In this document: positions 57,050 to 64,000 of the stretch, in pieces
Layout: each line of letters starts with the position of its first letter
Position numbering within the stretch: the first letter of the stretch is position 1
Assembly: GCF_016743775.1 (NCBI RefSeq)
Contig: NZ_JAEQMY010000007.1
Span: 62,001 to 126,000, forward strand
Length of the DNA: 64,000 nt
Origin: Microvirga aerilata
GTDB taxonomy: Bacteria; Pseudomonadota; Alphaproteobacteria; Rhizobiales; Beijerinckiaceae
Reading direction: 5' to 3'
Position numbers and translations under genes: made by a program
The notes under the pieces: model-generated
What the model was told of the DNA's origin: nothing
Seen by the model: the letters and a program-made list of their open reading frames with translations, nothing else
The model's database searches: none

Positions 57050-59697
57050 TGGGCTGACGCGTCCAGCACCCCGGGGGACGTCGGCTCAGGCTTGAGCAAC
57101 GAGGCGAGGGAATCCACCAGAGTCAGGCCAGTGCGAAGGGCGGGCTGAAACCGTACGCGCGCCGGAGTCCCGGGTGCCGGTAACGGCTGACCCGCCACCT
57201 CGATTGTCACAAGTGCGAAGTGCCCCGCTTGTAACAGGGTGGATGGGAGCCCAATTCGGCGCTTTGCAGGGAGATCATAGCTGATGCCAGTCACACGACC
57301 TCCCGCCGGTGCCGATGAGGATCCCAGGCTGACTTCGACCGGATCATCCATGGCGATTGCTTGCACTTGGTCCGGCCGGAGAAGTGCATCGACCTGCCAG
57401 GCTCCGGATTCGGCGGATCCGCGGGCAGGCGTGAGGTGGGCGAGCGGCGTGCCCCGCTCGATAAATTCTCCCTCGCGAGAGGCTGCATGCAGGACGCAGT
57501 CACAGGAACTGCGAATAGGGGTGCTGGCGGACGCCTCAGACAAGGCGCGTTCGAGGGTGTCAATTTCACCGGAGGTTTGCCGGATGTCACGTTCAAGGTC
57601 CGCCGGAGAGCGCTCGGCTGTTCGTCCCGCTGCTGGGAAGAAGCCGAGTTCAGCGCCGTGCAACCTTTCGGCGGCCAGCGTCTCTGCGGTTTCGGCTTGC
57701 ACAAGCAGGTGCTCTAGACGAGCCAAGCGGGCCTCTTCTGCGGCAACCTGTGCCGAGTTGACCTTGCCGCGTTTGAGATCAGCTCTGACAGCTTCCAGGC
57801 TCTTGCGCTGACCCGAGATCTGACTGAGGAGCCAGCGGTGCTCGACTTGGGCGCGGTCCCGTTCAGCACCCAGCGTCCTGGTGACGTTCTCATGGGCGGC
57901 CTTGGCTCTCACAAGGGCTGCCGTGTGTCCTTCGAGGCGCATCTTCAAGGTAGACAATTGCATCTGCCATTCGGCCTGCGCCTTTGGGGGGCTCAGCGGG
58001 ACGAGGTTTCCGATTTCATCATGAACCCTGAGGTGCGACCCAGGCGAGGCTCGCTCCCGGTAATAACCACTCACAGGAGCTTGGACCAGTATGGCTTCGC
58101 TGGCGACGGCCGCATGCTCAGGAACGATTGATACCCAGCGATCATAGAGCAGGCCCCCAAGCCACCAGGCCATCGCGCCGCCGGCGGCGAGGGCTGCACT
58201 GTAGCGGATTACTAGGCCTAAGCGACGCAGGCCCCGAAGCGCGCTGCTGGGCAAGGTGAGCGCCGAACTGTGCCCGTCAGGCGTGATGATGGATTCGAGA
58301 GCCAGGAGATCGCCCGATGCCCACCTATCCGTGATTGTTTGGAAAACCCGCGCGGTATCCATGTTCAGATCAAGAAACTGGAACGCGGTCGCGCGGTTCG
58401 ATACGTCCCATCGCACAGCAACCAAGTGGGCCGGAACCCTGACCTCATGGGTGGCGAAGGCGAACGACATGGCAGCCTTGAAGACTTCGCCCTCCGAGGC
58501 CGAGAGGCTCGGGCCTGCAAGTCCGATGCCTCCGAGGCTCAGGTTGGTGCCAGGATAGCGTGAGCCTGCGATCTCCACGGTAAAAGGCACATCGAAGCGA
58601 GGGTGAACGCGCTTCCCGCTCGGGCTGTAGATGCGAACGGGCGCGCTGGACTGGCTGCCCCGATGCACACTCAAGGACGTGGGCCGGTTCATATCAGCCG
58701 GCTCAGAAGCGTTGAAAGGACCGAGCCCAGCCGGGGATCGGTCCTCAGGGGAGGTTATCCGGGTGATATGAGAGTGGGGCAGTGGCTCATCGAGCTGAGA
58801 GAGCTGATCATCGGGGGAGGGCACGGGACGTGGCGCCTCGTGCGAGCCTATGGGCGGAAGGGCAGAGGAGATCTCCAGGATGGCCCGTTGACCAGATTGC
58901 TCTTCCTCATTGCATACCGCAGAGATCTCCGGCGGACGGGGCGGTGGCGCCGGAATTGCTATATCTGGGGAAACGGAGGGCACCGACGAGGTAAGTGGGG
59001 CAGGCGGGCTGATCGGATCTTGAGGGTCGATGCGATCAGCACTCAGGCGGTCTCCCAGATTCAAGGTTTGTGGCGGATGGACGGATGAGCCTCGCGGTTC
59101 AGCACCGAGCACCGATTGGGTTGATGATCCGACCGCGCTAGCGCGGGACAGGGGCACAACGATTGGCCGTTCAGACTTGCTGGAACGAGGAGCCACTTGT
59201 GCCGTACTAAGGGGGACTGTCTGATCCCGGCGTTGGGAAGAAGCGAACGGCGTTCCTGAGAACACCTGAACGTCATCCTCTCGCGACTGATTGAAGAGCT
59301 GTTGCGAAGCTTTTGCGAGTTGCAGGGGCGGAATGATTTCGGGTGAAGCGGGGTTGAGGGCGGCAATACGCTCCGAGGCCTCCCGCAGAAGGTCATCAAT
59401 TCCCATCTGCCGCGCGCCACCCCATCGCGACAATTCCCGCAGGCGGTGCACAAGCCTGCTTGCATAGGCTGGATCCGATCGACTGCCGAGCGCTGGAACC
59501 TTGCTCAGCGTTCCTAGACTTGAGGAGCTCACCGCGTCGCCGCTCACGCCTGCATCAGTCTGGTCGGTCTGCAGCGCAAGGATCACGCGCTTGGCTTCCT
59601 GCAGTGCATCACTGAAGTTCGGGCCTGCGCGAGCGGCCAGCGTGACGTAGTCTTCAAGGCGCCGGCACAGATCATCAGCGTGGGGGCCGCTGCGCAT
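57046..59697 (-). CDS. alg44: Alg44-like PilZ/HlyD co-polymerase with long N-terminal extension
   Basis: An 883-residue membrane protein. Residues 1-360 are a low-complexity, Ser/Pro-rich region absent from the ~390-residue Pseudomonas Alg44. A PilZ c-di-GMP-binding domain follows (~362-465) with R363-VHP-R367 and N385-LSLGG, Asn replacing the usual Asp. One membrane span lies near 492-515 (YSAALAAGGAMAWWLGGLLY). The periplasmic HlyD-like domain has a coiled coil (~575-700), two CDC-type cysteines near 735 and a C-terminal barrel. Binding of c-di-GMP should switch on Alg8. Confidence 0.88.
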   Translation of the reverse strand: MRSGPHADDLCRRLEDYVTLAARAGPNFSDALQEAKRVILALQTDQTDAGVSGDAVSSSSLGTLSKVPALGSRSDPAYASRLVHRLRELSRWGGARQMGIDDLLREASERIAALNPASPEIIPPLQLAKASQQLFNQSREDDVQVFSGTPFASSQRRDQTVPLSTAQVAPRSSKSERPIVVPLSRASAVGSSTQSVLGAEPRGSSVHPPQTLNLGDRLSADRIDPQDPISPPAPLTSSVPSVSPDIAIPAPPPRPPEISAVCNEEEQSGQRAILEISSALPPIGSHEAPRPVPSPDDQLSQLDEPLPHSHITRITSPEDRSPAGLGPFNASEPADMNRPTSLSVHRGSQSSAPVRIYSPSGKRVHPRFDVPFTVEIAGSRYPGTNLSLGGIGLAGPSLSASEGEVFKAAMSFAFATHEVRVPAHLVAVRWDVSNRATAFQFLDLNMDTARVFQTITDRWASGDLLALESIITPDGHSSALTLPSSALRGLRRLGLVIRYSAALAAGGAMAWWLGGLLYDRWVSIVPEHAAVASEAILVQAPVSGYYRERASPGSHLRVHDEIGNLVPLSPPKAQAEWQMQLSTLKMRLEGHTAALVRAKAAHENVTRTLGAERDRAQVEHRWLLSQISGQRKSLEAVRADLKRGKVNSAQVAAEEARLARLEHLLVQAETAETLAAERLHGAELGFFPAAGRTAERSPADLERDIRQTSGEIDTLERALSEASASTPIRSSCDCVLHAASREGEFIERGTPLAHLTPARGSAESGAWQVDALLRPDQVQAIAMDDPVEVSLGSSSAPAGGRVTGISYDLPAKRRIGLPSTLLQAGHFALVTIEVAGQPLPAPGTPARVRFQPALRTGLTLVDSLASLLKPEPTSPGVLDASAQ

Positions 59698-59807
59698 CGT
59701 AGGATTCCATTGACAACTCGGCTCGTTGCTAGCGGGGCAAAGGCTCGCGCGCCAGCTGGATCTGATGTTATGGTTACGATAGCAGCGCAGCCCTGCAGGA
59801 CGTCGCG
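59698..59807. promoter_or_regulatory. Upstream region of the alg operon
   Basis: The 110 bases before alg44 should hold its promoter, directly abutting a transposase remnant. I could not assign -35/-10 elements. Confidence 0.3.
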
Positions 59808-59946
59808 GTGAAAATTCCGCGAATGGACAGATACCAACCGGCGGCTGGCGAAGGACTACGGACGCTTGGCGTAGACCGGCGAGATGCTGCTCTATCTCGC
59901 CATGAGCGGCATCCTGCTGCGCCGTCTCACGCGAAAGGAAAGATAA
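59808..59946 (+). pseudogene. 3' end of an IS5-like transposase
   Basis: In one frame it reads KFREWTDTNRRLAKDYGRLA, an in-frame TAG, then TGEMLLYLAMSGILLRRLTR and a TAA at 59944. This matches the C-terminus of IS5-type transposases. The rest of the element is absent, so it is a fossil upstream of the alg operon. Confidence 0.7.
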
Positions 59947-60150
59947 TTGCTCACCAGCCTCTCAGCTCAAAAAGGGTAAGATAGTTGCTCGTAAGCCTCT
60001 AAGGGGTGTTTGGCGGTCCCGGCCTAATGCGCAACTCAAAGGCTCCGAATCGGCGCATGCCTTGCCTCCTCGTAGCTTCGGTCCCGTGCCTGTTGCGAAC
60101 CGTTTCCGGATCGGTCAGAGGGGGGCGTGTAGCGGTGCTAGAGAGTGCGC
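59947..60150. other. Intergenic region
   Basis: No gene supported. Two imperfect copies of a short motif (gataattgctcaccagcctct / gatagttgctcgtaagcctct) occur at 59942-60001 and may be a small direct repeat left by an insertion. Confidence 0.35.
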
Positions 60151-60381
60151 CTAGCCAGGCACCTTTAGAGAGACAGCGAGCGCACGGTTCTTGATGCTGG
60201 AAGCCCTGTGCTCATGGCTTGTCTGCCGAAGCATGTCAGCAAGCTCATGTTGTCCTTGTTGCTTTAGTTCGCCGGCCAACAGAGCCAGCTGCGAGGCTAG
60301 GTCATCCTGTGCCTGGGCTGCATTCTCCAGAGCGGCCTTGTAGGCCAGGGTCGCTCGTCTCACGTCAGGAGGGGCTCGCAT
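60151..60381 (-). CDS. Small coiled-coil hypothetical protein
   Basis: A 76-residue, Ala/Gln/Leu-rich helical protein (MRAPPDVRRATLAYKAALEN...) without signal or membrane segment. It could be an amphipathic coiled coil. The frame opens 98 codons earlier but that part is not protein-like. Confidence 0.4.
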   Translation of the reverse strand: MRAPPDVRRATLAYKAALENAAQAQDDLASQLALLAGELKQQGQHELADMLRQTSHEHRASSIKNRALAVSLKVPG

Positions 60382-60507
60382 GTCGAGGTCTCTACCACTG
60401 GGCAAAGGTAAAGTAGATCGAAAATAGCATGGAGCCTCACTTTCAGCCGAGCGCCAGCGACCTATAACGCATACGTTTCCTCTTACTTGTGCAGTTTGGT
60501 GGCGTTT

Positions 60508-60639
60508 ATGGACGATGATGAGACCGTTTTGACCGTTCGTGAAGTAACACCCGTCAATGATGCTATGGCTTCCATGTGTCGATGGGGCAGCCTGCTGGTT
60601 GGGATTAGCCTTCTTGCCTATGTCGCCATGCTTGTCTGA
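60508..60639 (+). CDS. 43-residue membrane peptide
   Basis: ATG at 60508 encodes 43 residues beginning MDDDETVLTVREVTPVND with a C-terminal span (GSLLVGISLLAYVAMLV). The ribosome-binding site is weak. Function unknown. Confidence 0.4.
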   Translation: MDDDETVLTVREVTPVNDAMASMCRWGSLLVGISLLAYVAMLV

Positions 60640-60688
60640 CAAAAGCCATCCACAGGGCGGCACAGTCGCTGTCACTGTGGCTCGGAAT

Positions 60689-60788
60689 AACGGGCTGTTT
60701 ACCCTCCCTAGCTATACACAAGGCACGCTACGTTACGTACTAGGCCCTATATGGAGCCCCGTTCGGCTCTATCCTGAACGGGGCTCCA
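60689..60788. repeat. Element Y, related to element X at 61857
   Basis: About 100 bases starting aacgggctgtttac and ending in a 13-bp perfect hairpin (tggagccccgttc / gaacggggctcca, 60752-60788). It aligns along its length with element X. Its hairpin lies 23 bases beyond the luxR-type gene stop and may also end that transcript. Confidence 0.5.
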
Positions 60789-60810
60789 CCGGAGGTGGAC
60801 AGGCACCTCA

Positions 60811-61545
60811 TTACTCAGCGGCAATGAACCTATCATTTGCGGCGAGGCTCATGTGTTGCCGCGCCCACATGGCTGCCTGGGTGCGGTTCGCCGCTCTCAC
60901 CTTGCGCAGAATGGCTTTGAGGTGAACTTTGATCGTGGCCTCAGCGAGCCCAAGCTCCCGCGCAATGTGCTTATTGGAGGCGCCCTGTGTCAGGTGGCGC
61001 AGGATCTGGGCCTCCCGTGGCGACAGCATGCTGGCAACCGCTGTAGCCGCAGGGCCAACGACGATAGCTCCGTCAGGACGAGCCTGCTGGAGGCGGAAGG
61101 CTTCATCAGCCAGGCTGAGGGTGAAAGCAGGCGCGATGTAAGTTTCACCCAGCATCACCAGCTCAAGCGCCTTGATCAGAGGCTCGCGACCTAGGGCTGT
61201 CGAGCAAAGCCCGTCCAGGCCTGCTTGGAAGGCTTGCATCATGGCTGCGGGTTCGATGCGCTCGGTCAGGAGAACCACACGGGCGGAAGGCCATTGCGCC
61301 TTCAGTCCCTCAACTGTCTCGGAAAGGCCATCAGCCGCTTGATCTGCGTGAATGAGACAGAGGATTGGCAGCTCTGACGGGTGTTCGAGCGTATCGTCTG
61401 AGATGACGAAGTGTGTTCCTGAGAGAAGATGGCTGATGCCGCTGCGGATGAGCGTATTCTGGCAGATCAGAACGGTTGTCACATACGACGATGCATTCTG
61501 AGCAATCGGAAGGATTTGCTCATTGTAAATGACGTCATGGTTCAT
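60811..61545 (-). CDS. LuxR/NarL-type regulator with degenerate receiver domain
   Basis: A 244-residue regulator. The C-terminal LuxR helix-turn-helix (MLSPREAQILRHLTQGASNKHIARELGLAEATIKVHLKAILRKV) is intact at ~170-215. The N-terminal receiver-like fold lacks the acidic pair (LICQN), the phospho-acceptor Asp (CLIHAD has His at the position) and the Lys. It therefore probably works without phosphorylation. It lies between the alg operon and a diguanylate cyclase, a candidate local regulator. Confidence 0.85.
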   Translation of the reverse strand: MNHDVIYNEQILPIAQNASSYVTTVLICQNTLIRSGISHLLSGTHFVISDDTLEHPSELPILCLIHADQAADGLSETVEGLKAQWPSARVVLLTERIEPAAMMQAFQAGLDGLCSTALGREPLIKALELVMLGETYIAPAFTLSLADEAFRLQQARPDGAIVVGPAATAVASMLSPREAQILRHLTQGASNKHIARELGLAEATIKVHLKAILRKVRAANRTQAAMWARQHMSLAANDRFIAAE

Positions 61546-61856
61546 GCTTATTAGCCCCTATTGATGTTCTGCAATGTGCGTCCGAAACGACCCGCGCCAG
61601 CCACCAGCACTCGCTGACGAGGAGCCTTGGCGGACGAGTGCTGTATCCCGGGAATAGTCCATGTGACCTGAACTTGCTTGGCAGTAACAAGCCGACTAAG
61701 TCCTGGTTCCTCGAAAGTAGCAACTTCAAGAAGGATTTAGTGAGTGTTGCCAATTGGCCTCACCGTCTCCTTCGTTCGGGACCGAGCCTCGCTGCCTCCG
61801 ATGCAAAATCCCAACTGAGCCGAAGAAGTGCTGGCACCATCAATGTGAGTAGAAGC
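61546..61856. other. Intergenic region upstream of the LuxR-type gene
   Basis: No gene supported in about 311 bases. It should contain the promoter of the divergent regulator at 61545. Confidence 0.35.
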
Positions 61857-61964
61857 AACGGGCCGTTTACTCCCGGCTGCTACACAGAACATGGCCTGCG
61901 TTGTGTATCAGGCTGAGGCAACAGGAAGCCCCGCTCGGATCTCCCCTGGGCGGGGTTTCTGTTT
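61857..61964 (+). ncRNA. Element X: candidate small RNA or repeat with terminator
   Basis: About 108 bases beginning aacgggccgtttac and ending with hairpin aagccccgc/gcggggttt and tctgttt, a plausible plus-strand terminator. It is homologous to element Y at 60689, which begins and ends in the same way. No open frame is conserved between them. Confidence 0.45.
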
Positions 61965-62157
61965 GTCGCTGTTCACGCGCGCCTTGAGGATGTCCGAGGT
62001 GCTGAATGTCATGCATTGACGGGTTTCCGTTGCAGAGTTGCCAGACAAGCTTTGCTGAAATGCCCTAATGACTTTGTTGTCTGCATATGATGCAGGATTG
62101 TACACCTACCCTCATTCTAAGGCGCCTGCGTCTCATCTGCATTTTCCTGAGGTTCAT

Positions 62158-63264
62158 ATGGATGGTCCGCTCACCCAGAGGCGCCACACAATTCTAGCGA
62201 TTGTGATTGTGTGCGGGATGCTCTGTGTTGGAGCCTTGTGGTGGTTCGAAACGAGAGCAGGTCTCATAAGCGAGATGGATCGCTACGGGTACCCGGCTCT
62301 TTTAGCCATCTTCGCCACTGGTTTGTTAGCATCAGTCTTATCGCCGTCGCATCGCTCCTATGTAGAGTTGGGCTGCTACTTCGGAACTGGACTTTACTTC
62401 ATTGCTGCTGTTACGACGTTTTCCATCATGCAGTCCGGGAGCAATCTCTATACTGTTGCAAACACCCTGCAATGGATGCCAATACTATATATTGTTGCGT
62501 TCATATTCTTTGAAAAGAAACGAGCAATCTTTGCTGGGCTAAGCGTCTTTCTGCTTTCGATTTTAGCGCCTCTTGCCGTCTTTGCTACAAAAGGCGGGCA
62601 GTTCTGGGATGTCCCTCTCGGAGCTTTGCTGATCAATGGCTATGCAGTCCATCTCATGGTTCTGCTCACATTGTCGCTTTTCATCATGCTGAAGGACCAA
62701 TTCGTCCAGGCTTCAGAGCTTGCTCGCAAGATGGAGAGCACTGCGCACACGGATCAGCTTACTAGCATTCCCAACCGTCGCGGGCTGGAAGCAATACTGG
62801 ACCGTTATGGTGAGGCTCCAACCCAACCAGTCACTCTTATTCTGCTCGACATTGACCACTTCAAACGCGTCAACGATCAATTCGGCCATCTGACAGGTGA
62901 CGATGTGCTTTGTTCGACAGCCAAGTTGATCAAGCGTCAGCTTCGCCCAACGGATGCCATCGGACGATGGGGCGGAGAGGAGTTTCTCATTATTGCACCT
63001 GACACAGACCTCCAAGCGGGGATGAGCCTTGCGGATCATCTACGTCGGACGGTGAATGCATCAATCCACTCAGTTGTGGGGCCTGTGTCCTTCAGCGCCG
63101 GGCTTGCTGTGTGGGCAGACGGGAGAACCTTAAGGGATACGCTGCACCTTGCTGACCGCTCTCTTTACGAAGCGAAACGACAGGGTCGTAACCGCGTTGA
63201 GGCGCTTGATATTCTGACTGGGCGCACCTTTGGCAATGTCATCAGCCTCTCTCGTCTTCATTGA
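62158..63264 (+). CDS. Membrane-bound diguanylate cyclase
   Basis: A 368-residue inner-membrane enzyme making c-di-GMP from two GTP. Six predicted membrane spans fill residues ~11-177 (sensor region of unknown ligand). The GGDEF domain follows (~200-355) with DIDHFKRVND at 231-240, the active-site GGEEF at 272-276 and an inhibitory I-site RPTD at 263-266, exactly five residues upstream. Activity and product inhibition are expected. The ATG at 62158 follows gagg. Given PilZ-Alg44 nearby, it may feed alginate synthesis. Confidence 0.93.
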   Translation: MDGPLTQRRHTILAIVIVCGMLCVGALWWFETRAGLISEMDRYGYPALLAIFATGLLASVLSPSHRSYVELGCYFGTGLYFIAAVTTFSIMQSGSNLYTVANTLQWMPILYIVAFIFFEKKRAIFAGLSVFLLSILAPLAVFATKGGQFWDVPLGALLINGYAVHLMVLLTLSLFIMLKDQFVQASELARKMESTAHTDQLTSIPNRRGLEAILDRYGEAPTQPVTLILLDIDHFKRVNDQFGHLTGDDVLCSTAKLIKRQLRPTDAIGRWGGEEFLIIAPDTDLQAGMSLADHLRRTVNASIHSVVGPVSFSAGLAVWADGRTLRDTLHLADRSLYEAKRQGRNRVEALDILTGRTFGNVISLSRLH

Positions 63265-63446
63265 GAATGAACGAGGGTTGGCGGCGTAGCGGGGTCGGAG
63301 AGCGCAGGCACATGGGTGTGGGTGGACGCAAAAAGCTGTTTTCCGGGGCTGCTAGGCGCAGTCTGCCTTGTAGAAGCCTGATGTGAACTGCTATGCGACA
63401 GCTCCTGCCAGCAGGCAATTGTCTCTACACAAACGGAATATCCGCA

Positions 63447-63881
63447 ATGCAACCGAGGCGCACCGCTCCCCTGATATGCATGACCTTCGCTACGTTTGTT
63501 ATTGGAGGATCTTGGATCGGGCCTGCAACAGCGCAGTCCTGGCCTCGTGAGAGCCACCGTACGACCCAAGGTGGATCATCCCAGCCTGCTGACAGGAGGG
63601 CTCTGGAAGCCTCAGCCTCGCATTTGAGCCAAACGGCGCTGGCGCTGTTTCACGATGGGAAATACAGGGAGACCCTTGCAGTCTTGAACCAGCGGTCATT
63701 CATCGTACCGGAGGATCAAGGCTTAAGTCTTGTGCGTGCTTGGTCACTGTATCATCTGACCCAATACGATAAAGCTCTTGCGTTGTTTGCAGAGCTTGAT
63801 CGTAGGGAATCCACGAGAGATACGCAGTACGGGCTCTATTACTCACGCAGAAGGTTGGATCCTGCCGCTATTGGTGAGTGA
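63447..63881 (+). CDS. TPR-like exported protein, probably truncated by an IS element
   Basis: A 144-residue protein with a signal peptide (APLICMTFATFVIGGSWIGPATA) and one to two TPR-like helical hairpins (ALALFHDGKYRETLAVLNQR, then SLVRAWSLYHLTQYDKALALFAEL). It ends abruptly at YYSRRRLDPAAIGE just where IS3-like sequence begins. TPR proteins of this kind support polysaccharide export (AlgK, BcsC), so this may be a damaged export component; that is inference. Confidence 0.55.
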   Translation: MQPRRTAPLICMTFATFVIGGSWIGPATAQSWPRESHRTTQGGSSQPADRRALEASASHLSQTALALFHDGKYRETLAVLNQRSFIVPEDQGLSLVRAWSLYHLTQYDKALALFAELDRRESTRDTQYGLYYSRRRLDPAAIGE

Positions 63882-64000
63882 CGCAGCGGACTGGTCTGGC
63901 CGCCAAAAAGCTGGTCCTCCCTAAAGTATGGCTTGTGAGCCGAAGGAGGATTGAAGATGGCATGAGGAGGCACACGGCAGAGGAGATCGTCGCCAAGCTG
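63882..64000 (+). mobile_element. Left end of an IS3-family element
   Basis: The last 39 bases encode MRRHTAEEIVAKL, the start of an IS3-type orfA transposase (ATG at 63962, after aggagg), cut by the window edge. The 80 bases before it probably hold the left inverted repeat (region starting tggtctggccgcc near 63890). Confidence 0.65.

Overview
The window is chromosomal DNA from an alphaproteobacterium of the order Hyphomicrobiales (Rhizobiales). A Methylobacteriaceae member such as Microvirga is my best guess, but that is inference. The evidence is the sufCDS-sufT order, a MucR regulator, 'FTWTGFYVG' porin-like outer-membrane proteins, glnB-glnA, and the tig-clpP-clpX-lon-hup chain. Three tRNAs (Leu-UAG, Val-UAC, Pro-GGG) are present. 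No rRNA or CRISPR array was seen.

Left part, about 1-25,400: dense, GC-rich housekeeping DNA. Iron-sulphur cluster assembly (sufC, sufD, sufS, sufT, and sufA after two unrelated genes) is followed by a TfoX-like protein, a DEAD-box helicase and a hydrolase. Next come two outer-membrane beta-barrel proteins, glnB-glnA, a NAD(P)HX repair enzyme and a copper-less multicopper-oxidase-like protein. Trigger factor, ClpP, ClpX, Lon and HU complete this part.

Middle part, about 25,400-51,600: loose, gene-poor accessory DNA with many small proteins, often with one membrane segment. It also holds MucR, a BTLCP-type transglutaminase-like protein, a divergent GTP cyclohydrolase I, an RTX-GH16 glycanase, a Crp-like regulator, an AlgE-type mannuronan C5-epimerase and an animal-type haem peroxidase. 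It contains clear internal duplications: a chimeric copy of the first outer-membrane protein gene, a two-gene module (small membrane protein plus ParB-like protein) with one broken copy, and a pair of small membrane proteins. Several terminator-like repeats look like small RNA genes.

Right part, about 51,600-64,000: a graveyard of IS and gene remnants, then an alginate-type polysaccharide operon on the minus strand, alg44-like, alg8, PL14 lyase. It is flanked by a LuxR-type regulator without phosphorylation residues and a membrane diguanylate cyclase. An IS3-type element begins at the right edge.

Together, Alg8 and PilZ-containing Alg44 would make and export polymannuronate under c-di-GMP control. 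The diguanylate cyclase could supply the signal, the epimerase could convert mannuronate to guluronate, and the PL14 enzyme could trim the polymer. None of the Pseudomonas export genes (algK, algE, algG, algX) and neither algD nor algA is in the window. This apparently reduced and rearranged alginate system is the most interesting content here.
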